From NCBI GenBank assembly GCA_044223975.1, contig JBGALI010000019.1, forward strand, positions 46,313 through 110,312: a stretch of 64,000 bases of DNA, written 5' to 3'. This DNA is from CAZCPB01 sp044223975 (lineage in GTDB: Bacteria; Planctomycetota; Phycisphaerae; Phycisphaerales; UBA1924). Shown piece after piece: positions 16,554 to 25,180 of the stretch; positions within the stretch are counted from its first letter, which is position 1; the number at the start of each line of letters is the position of its first letter. Under the pieces are notes generated by a model. The model saw only the letters and a program-made list of their open reading frames with translations. It was not told the DNA's origin and did no database searches. The translations under genes were made by a program, and so were the position numbers.

Positions 16554-18644
16554 ATGCGGCTTTGCGCGCCGGCACGCCAACTCGGCCGATTCGCCCTCGC
16601 GGCGACCGTGGCCCTGGCGCTCGTTCCCCGCGCGACGGCGCAGCAGATCCCGCCCCCCGAGCCCGGCGATCCGCAGGTACGGGCCCGGCTGATCGACAAC
16701 CAGCTTGAGCTCCGCGATCTTGAGACCAACTCGCCGATCGTGGTCACGCGCGGCATCAAGCTGACGACGCCTCTCGATCCGCGTGTGAAGACGACGATCA
16801 CGCTCCACGAGCAGCCCGCCGGGGCCGACATCGTGTTCACCTTCACCAATACCGGCGACACGCCGCTGCCGGTCGGGATGCTCCGCCTGGGCGTCATCAC
16901 GCTGGGCCCGAACATCTCGTACCTCGACACCAAGTACATGCAGGACTTCGTGCCGAGCGATGTCAGCACGTTTGTCGGGCAGGCGTGGGGCTACCCCGAT
17001 TATGCCTACAGCCCGGTCTGGGTGCTCACCAGTCCCACCTGCGCACTCGGGGTCAGCCTGCAGTACCCGATCCTGGAGTATCGCCACGACACCACGCTCT
17101 GGATGGACAACCCGCGCGGCGAGTTCCTCACGGGCGAGGGCGGACGCGGCTGGTCGGTCAACTTCGGGCTTTCCGATACCGGCGGCGAGAGTCAGCAGCG
17201 CGTGCACCGCCCGGCGTCGCTCCCGCCCGGCGTCTCACGCACGTACGTCATGAGCGTGCGGGTCACCAAGAACCCCGCGGAGTGGTTGCGCACGCTGCTC
17301 CCCTACCGCAACTACTTCAGGTCGATCTACGGCGGTGTCACCTACGACCGTCGGACCGCCCCCATCATGAGCATGGGCCTCTCCGATAAGAGCCTGTGCA
17401 CCACCGAGAACCCGCGCGGCTGGGCGACCGAGTTCCGCCCGGATATCTACGGCTGGACCAAGGTCGTCCAGTACCTCAAGCAGTACCTTCCCGGGTGGCC
17501 CTCCATCATGTTCTGGACGCCCTCGGGCTATTACATGAACCACAAGTCCGGCAATTACCCGCCGCAGATCTGCACGCCGTGGCTCGAGACCACCACGCTC
17601 TCGACCGCGTTCGATCCGGTGAACGGGCTGCCCTCGCTCCTCAAATCGGGCAAGGAGCTGGGGATCTGGTGGGGCCGTTCGTGCCAGGTTTCGCCGGGCG
17701 GCTGGGACCCGCCGTACCTCGAGGACTTCGATCCCGACCGTCCCGACCATCTCAACGGCAAGATCCAGGAACTGGACCTTGCCGTGAAGGCCGGCGTGCG
17801 CGTGATCGGTCTGGACACGTTCGACAGCCACTACACGCCGATGTGGAAGCTGTACGACTGGATGCGCTTCATGCGCCTGCGCTACCCCGACGTGCACTTC
17901 ATGATGGAGCCGCGCCCGTGTGATGTGCTGCACACGATCGCCCCGTGCGTGCTCAACGGGTGGAACGACCGCACCCCGCCGGTGACGACCGAAGACCTCT
18001 ACGCGATCAAGCACCCCCTGTGGCTGGCGGACTTTCTCCTGCCAGGGCACGAGACTTGGGCGGTGTATCGCTACACGGAATGGGTGCAGTACTACGGCAT
18101 CTGGCCCGATCCGGCCCGCGTGATCGCCGACATGAAGCGTCACGCCGACATGGGGTTCACCCCCATCATGCAGGCCCCGGGGAACATCCCGCTGACGACC
18201 GTCGACGTCGCTCGCACGTGGGAGACAACCGTCCCCGTCGACCTCCAGATTCCCGCGACCGTGTACCCGTTCGGGCCCGTTCGCGCCGGTTCCTCGAGCG
18301 TCGCGCTTGGAACATCGGCCCACCCGGTGAAGGGTGGGGGCAACGGTCCGGGCGTGCGCGGCTGGAAGCCGACGAAGCCGGCATCGGGCGCCGGCAGCGC
18401 GCCGGAGGGCGTGGTGGCCGAACCGGCGGCCGATGCACAGGGTCGCGACCCGACGCGCGACGATCTGTCGAAGAAGGTCGTGGTGCGCCGGGCGAGGCAG
18501 CGCCCCGACGCGCGCCCCGACGCCGGGCCCGAAGAGGTTGAGGACGACACGACGAGCGAAGTCCGGACCTTTGTCGGCGGCGGCACCGGGTCGGACCGCG
18601 TAACGGTCGTGCTCCCGCCCGCGCCCCCGAAGAAGAAACCCTGA
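16554..18644 (+). CDS. Exported protein of unknown family, possible TIM-barrel glycosidase (paralogue 1)
   Basis: A protein of 696 residues with a signal peptide (RFALAATVALALVPRATAQQ) and a good ribosome site (GGAGAGG) before ATG 16554. The N-terminal 250 residues look like a beta-rich sandwich. The middle has strand-helix units such as AGVRVIGLDTFDSHYTP and VHFMMEPRPCDVLHTI, where acidic residues end predicted strands as in TIM-barrel glycosidases. The C-terminal 110 residues are a low-complexity Pro/Arg/Asp tail. It is paralogous along its length to the next gene (for example ALGPNIS, DVSTFV, YSPVWVL and LPGHETWAVY). I do not recognise the family; its position directly after the exopolysaccharide genes suggests a role in matrix processing or binding. 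Confidence 0.75.
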   Translation: MRLCAPARQLGRFALAATVALALVPRATAQQIPPPEPGDPQVRARLIDNQLELRDLETNSPIVVTRGIKLTTPLDPRVKTTITLHEQPAGADIVFTFTNTGDTPLPVGMLRLGVITLGPNISYLDTKYMQDFVPSDVSTFVGQAWGYPDYAYSPVWVLTSPTCALGVSLQYPILEYRHDTTLWMDNPRGEFLTGEGGRGWSVNFGLSDTGGESQQRVHRPASLPPGVSRTYVMSVRVTKNPAEWLRTLLPYRNYFRSIYGGVTYDRRTAPIMSMGLSDKSLCTTENPRGWATEFRPDIYGWTKVVQYLKQYLPGWPSIMFWTPSGYYMNHKSGNYPPQICTPWLETTTLSTAFDPVNGLPSLLKSGKELGIWWGRSCQVSPGGWDPPYLEDFDPDRPDHLNGKIQELDLAVKAGVRVIGLDTFDSHYTPMWKLYDWMRFMRLRYPDVHFMMEPRPCDVLHTIAPCVLNGWNDRTPPVTTEDLYAIKHPLWLADFLLPGHETWAVYRYTEWVQYYGIWPDPARVIADMKRHADMGFTPIMQAPGNIPLTTVDVARTWETTVPVDLQIPATVYPFGPVRAGSSSVALGTSAHPVKGGGNGPGVRGWKPTKPASGAGSAPEGVVAEPAADAQGRDPTRDDLSKKVVVRRARQRPDARPDAGPEEVEDDTTSEVRTFVGGGTGSDRVTVVLPPAPPKKKP

Positions 18645-18765
18645 CCGCCCGCGCCGGCGCCCGCCGCGCCGCCTGTGACGCCTGCGCGGGCCCGCCGCAT
18701 CCCAGCCGCGCACGCGCCTTCGAGATCACGCTCCCGGCGGTCGATCTCATGCATGAGGAGACGTG

Positions 18766-20775
18766 ATGCGCGTTCTCGGACGGTTCGTCATGATGTCCGC
18801 CGTGCTGCTGCCGCTGGCCGGCGCGGCGGTCGTTCGCGCGCAGGCGCCCGCCCCCGAGCCCGGAGTGCCCACCGTGCGTGCGGCCCTCGAGAACGGGCAA
18901 CTGCGGATGACCGAGGTGGGCGGCGCGTCGATCATCGTGCCCGGTGCCGCGGCACTGGTCGAGGGGTGCGACCCGGGCGTCAAGTGGGACGTGCAGCTTC
19001 AGCCCCAGCCCACCGGCGCGGACCTGATCTTCACGTTCACGAGCACGGCCCCGGGCATGCGCCAGCTGGGCTCGATCAACATCGGGACGCTGGCGCTCGG
19101 TCCCAACATCACGCTGCGCGACCTGCGCGGCGCCGGCGAATTCATCAATGCCGACTGCAGCACGTTCGTCGCTCGCTCGGCCACCTACCCGGGCGAGCTG
19201 TACAGCCCCGCGTGGGTCCTGGGCAACGCGACCACCACCGTCGGCATCAGCATCCAGTACCCCGTGCTGGAATGGCGCCACGACGTGCGGCTGACCATGT
19301 CCAGCCCGCTGGCCCGCGGCCCGGGCGCCGAGAACGCCCGCGGCTGGCTCGGCCGCTTCCAGCTCGGCGGCGCCGGCCAGCGCCTGACGCACAGCGCGCA
19401 GATCGGCTCGGGCCAGACGCGCGTGTACGTCGTGTCGATCCGCGTCTGCCCCAACCCCAAGGAGTGGGTACGCACGCTGGCGCCGTACCGCGACTTCTTC
19501 CGCGCCACCTACGGCGCCGTCCGCTACGAGCGCCGACCGCAGCCGATCCTCGCCCTCTCCATGTCCGACCCGGCCCTGATCACCGAGGACAACCCGCAGG
19601 GGTGGAGCACCACCTACAGGCCCGACCTGGGCGGGTGGGGACGCCTGACGCGCCGCCTGCGCGTCGAGCTGGGCGGCTGGGACGCGTTCATGCTCGCGTC
19701 GACCGCGGGCCAGTACACCGTCAACCGCCAGCTCAACCCGCCGTACCAGTTCGCTACCGCGTGGAATTCGAGCCCAGAACTCGCGACCGCGCTTGAGCCC
19801 TACAACGGCCTGCCCGCGATCGGCAAGGGCGGCAAGCGCCTGGTGCTGCACTGGGCCCGCGCCTACCAGATCGCCGCCGGGTGGGACCAGCCGCGGATCG
19901 AGACGATGGACCTCGACAAGCCCGAGCACGTGCAGACCGCGCTCAACGAGATCGAGGAGGCGGTGCGGGCGGGCGCGGGCACGGTGGTGCTGGGGTCGTC
20001 GTCGCACACGCTGGTGCCCGCGTGGGACCAGTACCAGTGGATCGAGCAGCTGGCGATGCACTTCACCGCCACGTCGTTCGTGATCGAGCCCTCGTGCCCC
20101 GACTTCCTGCACACGCTCGCGGGCGTCTCGCTGCCGGCGACCATGGAGACCGGCCGCCCCACGCGCGAGCAGGACATGTACACGCTGCGCCACCCGCACT
20201 GGATGGCCGACTTCCTTTCGCCCGGGCACGAGACCTGGGCGGTGCTGAAGTACGGCGTGCTCAAGCAGGCGTTCAACACCGACCTCGACAGCGCCCGCGT
20301 GCTGCAGGATGTGCGGCGGATGGCGCTCCTGGGCTACGTGCCAGTGGCGCACTACGACGGCGATGTGGACACGCACATCAAGGCGGTGGAGAGCTGGAAA
20401 TCGACCGTGCCCGCCGACCTGGCGCTCGAGGCCCCGGTCTTTGCCCGCGCCGAGTCGCCGATGAAGAAGGTCGCCAAGGACAAGCCCAAGTCCGTGGCGC
20501 CGCAGGACCCCAACGTGGCGCGGGCCCTGGCCAACCCCACCGCGCCCGCCAGCCGCAAGAACGCCAAGGACAAGAAGACGCTCGACATCACCGTCAAGCC
20601 CGGCGACGGCGAGATGGTCGACCCTGACTTCAACCTCCCCGACCGGGCCTCGATCCTCAACGCCCTCCGCCGCGCCCGCGTGTTCAGCGGCAAGGCGATG
20701 ACCGTCAAGGGCACCAAGCAGGCCGCGATCGACCCGCCGCACGTCATCCCGGCCGATGACCCGCCGCCGAAATAG
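18766..20775 (+). CDS. Exported protein of unknown family (paralogue 2)
   Basis: A protein of 669 residues with a signal peptide (RFVMMSAVLLPLAGAAVVRA). ATG 18766 has GAGGAG 6 bases upstream and is preferred over the adjacent GTG. It aligns with the gene at 16554 over about 550 residues, sharing ALGPNIT, CSTFVAR, YSPAWVL, SIQYPVLEWRHD, FVIEPSCPDFLHTL and LSPGHETWAVLKY. The segment matching GLDTFDSH in its neighbour reads LGSSSHT here, so two acidic residues are lost while the glutamate in IEP is kept. One copy may therefore have lost or changed activity. The C-terminal 120 residues are Lys/Pro-rich and probably disordered. Confidence 0.75.
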   Translation: MRVLGRFVMMSAVLLPLAGAAVVRAQAPAPEPGVPTVRAALENGQLRMTEVGGASIIVPGAAALVEGCDPGVKWDVQLQPQPTGADLIFTFTSTAPGMRQLGSINIGTLALGPNITLRDLRGAGEFINADCSTFVARSATYPGELYSPAWVLGNATTTVGISIQYPVLEWRHDVRLTMSSPLARGPGAENARGWLGRFQLGGAGQRLTHSAQIGSGQTRVYVVSIRVCPNPKEWVRTLAPYRDFFRATYGAVRYERRPQPILALSMSDPALITEDNPQGWSTTYRPDLGGWGRLTRRLRVELGGWDAFMLASTAGQYTVNRQLNPPYQFATAWNSSPELATALEPYNGLPAIGKGGKRLVLHWARAYQIAAGWDQPRIETMDLDKPEHVQTALNEIEEAVRAGAGTVVLGSSSHTLVPAWDQYQWIEQLAMHFTATSFVIEPSCPDFLHTLAGVSLPATMETGRPTREQDMYTLRHPHWMADFLSPGHETWAVLKYGVLKQAFNTDLDSARVLQDVRRMALLGYVPVAHYDGDVDTHIKAVESWKSTVPADLALEAPVFARAESPMKKVAKDKPKSVAPQDPNVARALANPTAPASRKNAKDKKTLDITVKPGDGEMVDPDFNLPDRASILNALRRARVFSGKAMTVKGTKQAAIDPPHVIPADDPPPK

Positions 20776-20776
20776 C

Positions 20777-20821
20777 GAACCCCAAGCGGCACGACGAGCC
20801 CCGAGCGTAAGCGAGTGGGTC
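20777..20821 (+). repeat. 45-bp interspersed repeat, copy 1 (inverted relative to 22637-22681)
   Basis: This segment begins GAACCCCAAGCGGCACGACG and ends GAGTGGGTC. Its reverse complement matches 22637-22681 at 42 of 45 positions. The two copies bracket the beta-helix gene 21011-22624 as an inverted repeat. It starts 2 bases after the stop codon of the upstream gene, where a 3-prime processing or REP-type element could sit. The inner mirror-symmetric GAGCGTAAGCGAG is notable. Confidence 0.7.
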
Positions 20822-21010
20822 CGAGCCCTCGCACCAGCATCGCGCAACTTCAAGACCCGATTCCTGCGCCGGACTGTCGTCGCCTGCGCGTGATGTCTCG
20901 CGCTTCTCGCGCTCCACGACGCCTCCCCCACCTTCGTCCGAAAACTGCACCTCCCCGCTGCCGCGGCCCGATGCTGCCGACAGCCGGCGATCCCGGCGCG
21001 GGGAGGCACC

Positions 21011-22624
21011 ATGGGCGGCACCGGAACATCGGTCGGGGTGATGCGGGCGGGCGGGGCGCTGGCGGGCCTGGCCCTTGCCGCGGCGGTGCACGGGCAGACG
21101 ATCCTCTACGTCGACGACGACGCCCCGGCGGGTGGGGACGGGACGAGCTGGAACAAGGCGTATCGGGATCTGCAGGATGCGCTGGATACGTGCCGCGCCA
21201 AGAAGCTGCAGGGAGCGATCGAGGTCCGCGTCGCGGAAGGGGTCTACCTGCCGGATCGGGGAACGCGCGACCGCGATTCTTCGTTCGACGTCGGCATCAC
21301 CACGACCAGCATGATGAGCGTTTCGCTCGCGATCCTGGGCGGCTTTGTCGGCGTTGTTGGACCAGATCCCAACAAGCGACGTGTCGAGGAGCACGGAACG
21401 GTTCTGAGCGGCGACCTGCTCGGCAACGATGCCGCGCCTTGGACGAACCGCGAGGACAACGCGCGCTGCGTCGTTCGCGCGCTGGCCATGAACGATGCCC
21501 TGAGGCTCGATGGCCTCGTGATTCAGGGCGGCGAGAACGAACTGACGTATGAGTCGGGCGGAGGCGTGGTCGTGCTCCGCTGGAACTCGAACGCGAAGAC
21601 CGGCCCATCGCTGGTTGATTGTGTTGTGAAGAGAAATCGATCCTGGGGCGAACTGGCCGCGGGCATTTCGTCCGACCTTGGTGCGGTCGCGCTTTCCCGA
21701 TGCGCGGTCGAGAGCAACGTTTCGCTTGGCAACGGGTACGCCGGAGGCGTGTACCTCGGCGGATACGGCGTGTCTCACCTGCTGTCGGCTTGCACACTGA
21801 TCGGAAATGCGGGTCGCAACACAGGCGCCGTCTACATTTCTGATCAGGCGACAATGACCCGCTGTATCGCAGCGGACAATTACGGCTCTAGCAACGGCGG
21901 CGCCGTCACCGGGGGACGCTTCGACGCCAACAACTGCCTCTTCGTGAACAACACGAGCGGCTGGTTCGGAGGCGCGGTATTCGCCTACCAGTACGACGCC
22001 ATCTTGCTCACCAACTGCACCCTGGTCGGCAATGAAGCGGTCTTTGGAGGAGCTGTCTTCATGACGGATAGCTCGCGAGTTTCCAATTGTGTGCTCTGGG
22101 GCAACCACGCATCGCTCGGCGGAGACAACATCGCGATCGACGCGAGCTACGTAACCATCGACCACTCCGTCGTCGAGGGTGGAAAGGATGAACTGTACGG
22201 GTTCTGGAGAAACCTCACGTGGACCGGAAACTCTTCCACCGACCCTCGATTCGGCGACCCCTCCGGCGCGGACGGAGATCCCACTACATGGCGGGACAAC
22301 AACTACCGGCCCGTTCCTGTCTCGCCCTGCATCGATGCCGGAGACAACAGCGCTTACGCGCTCTCGACGATTGATCTGGATGGTCGCAATCGGCGCTACA
22401 ACGCCCCGGGCGGGTTCTCACTTGTCGATATCGGGTGCTACGAGGCGCAGCCCGCGGCGTGCGAATCCGATTTCAACCTCGACGGCTTCGTCAACGGCCT
22501 CGACTTCGACGCCTTCATCGCGGCCTTTGAAGCCGGAAAGCCCTCCGCGGACATCGACTGGGACGGCTTCATCACCGGCGTTGACTTCGACCTGTTCGTG
22601 ATGCGGTTTCAGGAAGGGTGCTGA
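21011..22624 (+). CDS. Secreted right-handed beta-helix protein with C-terminal GC-type dockerin/EF-hand module
   Basis: A protein of 537 residues starting at ATG 21011 with GGGGAGG 8 bases upstream. A signal peptide (GGALAGLALAAAVHGQ) is followed by ILYVDDDAPAGGDGTSW, a common opening of planctomycete polymorphic outer-surface repeat proteins. About 300 residues of beta-helix rungs follow (repeated GGAV, NCTLVGN, NCVLWGN). The last 50 residues carry two Ca-binding-like loops, DFNLDGFVNGLDFDAF and DIDWDGFITGVDFDLF, and end in QEGC. Nearly identical modules end the proteins at 43197 and 45608. It is probably displayed on the cell surface or in the matrix; the ligand is unknown. It is flanked by a 45-bp inverted repeat. 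Confidence 0.85.
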   Translation: MGGTGTSVGVMRAGGALAGLALAAAVHGQTILYVDDDAPAGGDGTSWNKAYRDLQDALDTCRAKKLQGAIEVRVAEGVYLPDRGTRDRDSSFDVGITTTSMMSVSLAILGGFVGVVGPDPNKRRVEEHGTVLSGDLLGNDAAPWTNREDNARCVVRALAMNDALRLDGLVIQGGENELTYESGGGVVVLRWNSNAKTGPSLVDCVVKRNRSWGELAAGISSDLGAVALSRCAVESNVSLGNGYAGGVYLGGYGVSHLLSACTLIGNAGRNTGAVYISDQATMTRCIAADNYGSSNGGAVTGGRFDANNCLFVNNTSGWFGGAVFAYQYDAILLTNCTLVGNEAVFGGAVFMTDSSRVSNCVLWGNHASLGGDNIAIDASYVTIDHSVVEGGKDELYGFWRNLTWTGNSSTDPRFGDPSGADGDPTTWRDNNYRPVPVSPCIDAGDNSAYALSTIDLDGRNRRYNAPGGFSLVDIGCYEAQPAACESDFNLDGFVNGLDFDAFIAAFEAGKPSADIDWDGFITGVDFDLFVMRFQEGC

Positions 22625-22636
22625 ACGAGACATAGA

Positions 22637-22681
22637 GACCCGCTCGCTTACGCTCGGGGCTCGCTGTGCCGCTTGGGGTTC
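22637..22681 (-). repeat. 45-bp interspersed repeat, copy 2
   Basis: This is the inverted partner of 20777-20821 with three mismatches, ending GCCGCTTGGGGTTC on the + strand. It begins 13 bases after the stop of the beta-helix gene and ends immediately before the stop codon of the DUF4126 gene on the minus strand, so it lies at the 3-prime ends of two convergent genes. Such placement is typical of REP-like elements. Confidence 0.7.
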
Positions 22682-22682
22682 C

Positions 22683-23270
22683 CTAGACCAGGGCCCGCGC
22701 CGCGATTCGCTCCGCACGCGCCCGCCGCCACTTGCGCACCACGGCAAAGCCCGTCACCGCGGCAAGCACCACCAGCACGGCCGCGAACACGGGCACGACG
22801 ATCGCCAGCACCGACAGCACGGCAGACGCGGCGCTCTGGATCGCGCCCAATATGGGGTTCAGGAGGCCGGCCGTGGTCGTGGTGGACGCGGCGCGGGTGG
22901 TGACGCTGGTGGTCTGCGCGATTGCCGCGGCACCGCCGCCCAAGGCCAGGCCGGTCGACCACGTCAGGAGCGGGCCGGCATCGTGGATCTGCGCGGCGGT
23001 CGCGAGCGTGCCCGCGACGATCGCGGCGGGGCTGGCGATGACATCAACGGCGTGGTCGAACCAGGGAAAGAGGGAAGCCCCCATTTCCAGTGCCGCGGCG
23101 GTGGTGAACGCGACCAGGGCCGGCCACGATCCCAGCCACTCAAAGCCGTGGGCGGGGGTCAGGATGTTCAGGCGGGTCGCGATGCCCAGGGCCAGCATGG
23201 GCACGAAAACCCGCATGCCGCACGCGGCAGACAGGCACACGCCGATGCACAGTGCGGCAAGAGTCTCCAT
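22683..23270 (-). CDS. DUF4126 domain-containing membrane protein
   Basis: A protein of 195 residues with four to five hydrophobic segments. The N-terminus (SAACGMRVFVPMLALGIATR) and the charged pair inside FPWFDHAVDVIASPAAIVAG fit DUF4126, a family of small inner-membrane proteins with no known activity. The C-terminus is a short Arg-rich cytoplasmic tail. It is convergent with the beta-helix gene. ATG 23270 is the natural start because the hydrophobic segment begins at once; no Shine-Dalgarno is evident. Confidence 0.8.
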   Translation of the reverse strand: METLAALCIGVCLSAACGMRVFVPMLALGIATRLNILTPAHGFEWLGSWPALVAFTTAAALEMGASLFPWFDHAVDVIASPAAIVAGTLATAAQIHDAGPLLTWSTGLALGGGAAAIAQTTSVTTRAASTTTTAGLLNPILGAIQSAASAVLSVLAIVVPVFAAVLVVLAAVTGFAVVRKWRRARAERIAARALV

Positions 23271-23442
23271 GCGGACGCGTTGTTGGGAGAACCCGGGCGG
23301 GGATTGCGGCGGATAGGATCATGTGTCGGTTGTTCTGGAGGCGTTCGTCGATCGGTTCTCGGTCCGGACGCGGTGCGGCTCCTCCTGGGGAGTCGCGTGT
23401 GTCGGCGGCTGAATACCCCGGGTTGCGTGCCCCATCTGGCTC

Positions 23443-23760
23443 TTGCACCTTCTTCTTGAGTCGTGGCGCGAGCGTCTGGGACGCCTGCAGGAGCTCGCCG
23501 CGGAGCCCTCGGGGAGCCAGTGGCTGTGGCAGGCGCGGGCCCGGATCCTGCGGTTCCTGATCTCGCGGTACGGCGATGGTGCCGCCGCGGCGCCGCGGTC
23601 GAAGATGCGGCCATTGAAGGAACTGCCGCGGGTGACGTTCTGCCGCGTCGAGCCGCGTGAGGCGCCGCCCAAATCGCGCGGTGATCTGTCGGACATTTTC
23701 CGGTCGATCCGGCGGGCGAATGTAGAGGCCCGCGGGCGGCTGCGTTGGCGGTGGATCTAG
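23443..23760 (+). CDS. Small hypothetical protein
   Basis: The frame is open for 105 codons. The composition looks coding (an amphipathic helix WRERLGRLQELAAEP, then WLWQARARILRFLISRYGD and SRGDLSDIFRSIRRANVEAR). No ATG or GTG is available in this frame, so the start would be TTG 23443, and no Shine-Dalgarno is visible. The protein is very basic, with no membrane segment and no recognised domain. It lies between two divergent-facing genes with about 170 bases of free DNA upstream. It could be a genuine small basic protein or a chance frame in GC-rich DNA. Confidence 0.4.
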   Translation: MHLLLESWRERLGRLQELAAEPSGSQWLWQARARILRFLISRYGDGAAAAPRSKMRPLKELPRVTFCRVEPREAPPKSRGDLSDIFRSIRRANVEARGRLRWRWI

Positions 23761-23854
23761 GCGGCTGGCGCGCCCGGTCGGCGCCTGAACGGACAGGCGC
23801 ATCCCGCCCGGCCCCCGCGAAAGCGCTGCGCTGAAAGTCCGAACCACGGAGACC

Positions 23855-24811
23855 ATGAGCATCGGCACGCCGCAGATCAGGCCGCGGGGCACGCGATGGC
23901 GGCGGCGCGCGGCGATCGCCATCGGGGCAGTCTGCTGCGCGGCGGCGGTCGGCATGTGGAAGTTCGCGTGGTGGGCGCCCCCGGTGTACACGCCGGCGGC
24001 GGACGTACGTGTTGCGGGCTCTGCCGCGGACCATGATTCCCGTGTATCGCTGCTGGACGACGGCGCATACGTGCTGCACATCGAGCCGGAGGGGGCGCCG
24101 GCCGGGCGCGGCGCTCTGCTGTTCTTCGGCTCGCGCCACAGCAAAGACCCCGAGCACCCACAGCAGGCGGCGCTGCGCCGGGCGTGGGAAGGGTTCAAGC
24201 CCACGGTCGCGCTGGTCGAGGGCCGCATGAGCTTCTTCGTGGGCACGGCCCGTCAGGGGATCGGGGTTTTCGGCGAGGGCGCGGCGGTGTACTCGATGGC
24301 GCAGGATGCGGGGATCCCGCTGTACACGCTCGAGCCGCCGCTGGAAGGCGAGACCGCGGCGCTGGAGGAGATCGGCGACCGCACGCAGGTCGCGCTGTTC
24401 AGGGTGCTGAGCGGCTACATGAGCGCCAAGCGCGGCGGGCCGGTGAGCGACTTCAAGATCGGGCGGCTGCTGAGCCGGCGTGCCGCGCCGCTCACCGACG
24501 CGCTCCCCGATATCGCGGCGCTCGATGCGTACTTTGCGTCGCAGTTCCCGCAGCTCCCGGGGTGGCGCGACCTGCCCGAGCAGGCGATGTGGCCCGGGCG
24601 GACCGACACGTGGCTCAACCTGATGGCGACGCGGGCAAACGAGGTGCGCGATGCGCACTTTGTCCGCACGATGGTCGACCTGGCGCAGCGCGGCGAGCGG
24701 GTCTTTGCCATCGCGGGCCGGAGCCACACGGTGGTGTGGGAGCCGGTGCTGTGGGAGTCGATGGCGCCCGCCCGATACGGGGAGTTGTCGTCGGCGCGGC
24801 CGTGGGAGTGA
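23855..24811 (+). CDS. TraB/ChaN-like (EreA/TIKI fold) membrane-anchored protein
   Basis: A protein of 318 residues with an Arg-rich head and one N-terminal membrane segment (AAIAIGAVCCAAAVGMWKFAW), leaving the rest outside the cytoplasm. The soluble domain has the pattern of the EreA/ChaN/TraB clan: FFGSRHSKDPEHP early, VALVEGRM, and VFAIAGRSHTVVW near the end. The histidines and glutamate there match the metal or haem site of the clan. Members include putative metalloproteases and iron-regulated haem-binding lipoproteins. Which activity applies here is not clear. ATG 23855 precedes the basic head. Confidence 0.6.
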   Translation: MSIGTPQIRPRGTRWRRRAAIAIGAVCCAAAVGMWKFAWWAPPVYTPAADVRVAGSAADHDSRVSLLDDGAYVLHIEPEGAPAGRGALLFFGSRHSKDPEHPQQAALRRAWEGFKPTVALVEGRMSFFVGTARQGIGVFGEGAAVYSMAQDAGIPLYTLEPPLEGETAALEEIGDRTQVALFRVLSGYMSAKRGGPVSDFKIGRLLSRRAAPLTDALPDIAALDAYFASQFPQLPGWRDLPEQAMWPGRTDTWLNLMATRANEVRDAHFVRTMVDLAQRGERVFAIAGRSHTVVWEPVLWESMAPARYGELSSARPWE

Positions 24812-24864
24812 ACGGCACGCCGACAGCGGCACTTCGCATCGTCGCGGCTCCACCGCACTCGCGG

Positions 24865-24870
24865 TACACT
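24865..24870 (+). promoter_or_regulatory. -10-like hexamer 6 bases before a start codon
   Basis: TACACT in the context GGTACACT ends 6 bases before ATG 24877. Transcription would then start at or next to the ATG, giving a leaderless message. No Shine-Dalgarno is visible and no clear -35 lies 16-18 bases upstream. Confidence 0.35.
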
Positions 24871-24876
24871 CGCGCG

Positions 24877-25167
24877 ATGAAACGCTCCGACTTCGCGGCC
24901 CTGCTGGTCGGCGTCGGCCTCATCCTGGTCGGAGTCGCGCTGGGGATCATCTGGATGGATTACCGCCAGCGCGATGCCGCGTGGATGAAACTCGAGGCGA
25001 TGGGCCACCAGCCGGACGCCGAAGCGATCGACCGAGTTCTCGCCGAACGTCACTCCGAATCGCGCCCGAAGGACGCGCTGATCGCGGGCTCCCTGGGAGC
25101 GGGCATGGCGGGCGCAGGGGTCATGCTGATCGTCGGACGGATGAAGGCCTTCAACCCGGGTACGTGA
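24877..25167 (+). CDS. Small two-helix membrane protein
   Basis: A protein of 96 residues with two hydrophobic segments: FAALLVGVGLILVGVALGIIW near the N-terminus and LIAGSLGAGMAGAGVMLIVG near the C-terminus. They flank a polar loop of about 40 residues rich in charged residues (DYRQRDAAWMKLEAM). Both ends are probably cytoplasmic. No family was recognised. ATG 24877 lies just 6 bases after a -10-like TACACT. Its end is 13 bases from the convergent dehydrogenase gene. Confidence 0.7.
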   Translation: MKRSDFAALLVGVGLILVGVALGIIWMDYRQRDAAWMKLEAMGHQPDAEAIDRVLAERHSESRPKDALIAGSLGAGMAGAGVMLIVGRMKAFNPGT

Positions 25168-25180
25168 AGTCGGCGGCCGA

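Noticed and set aside
14856..17207. Long minus-strand frame across the Wzy-like gene and the first paralogue
   Set aside because: It crosses an intergenic region and two well-supported + genes, and its composition is Arg/His/Asp-rich without domains.
18166..21021. Open frame of about 950 codons on the minus strand opposite the tandem exported paralogues
   Set aside because: The + strand genes have signal peptides, ribosome sites and mutual homology; the antisense frame has none of these.
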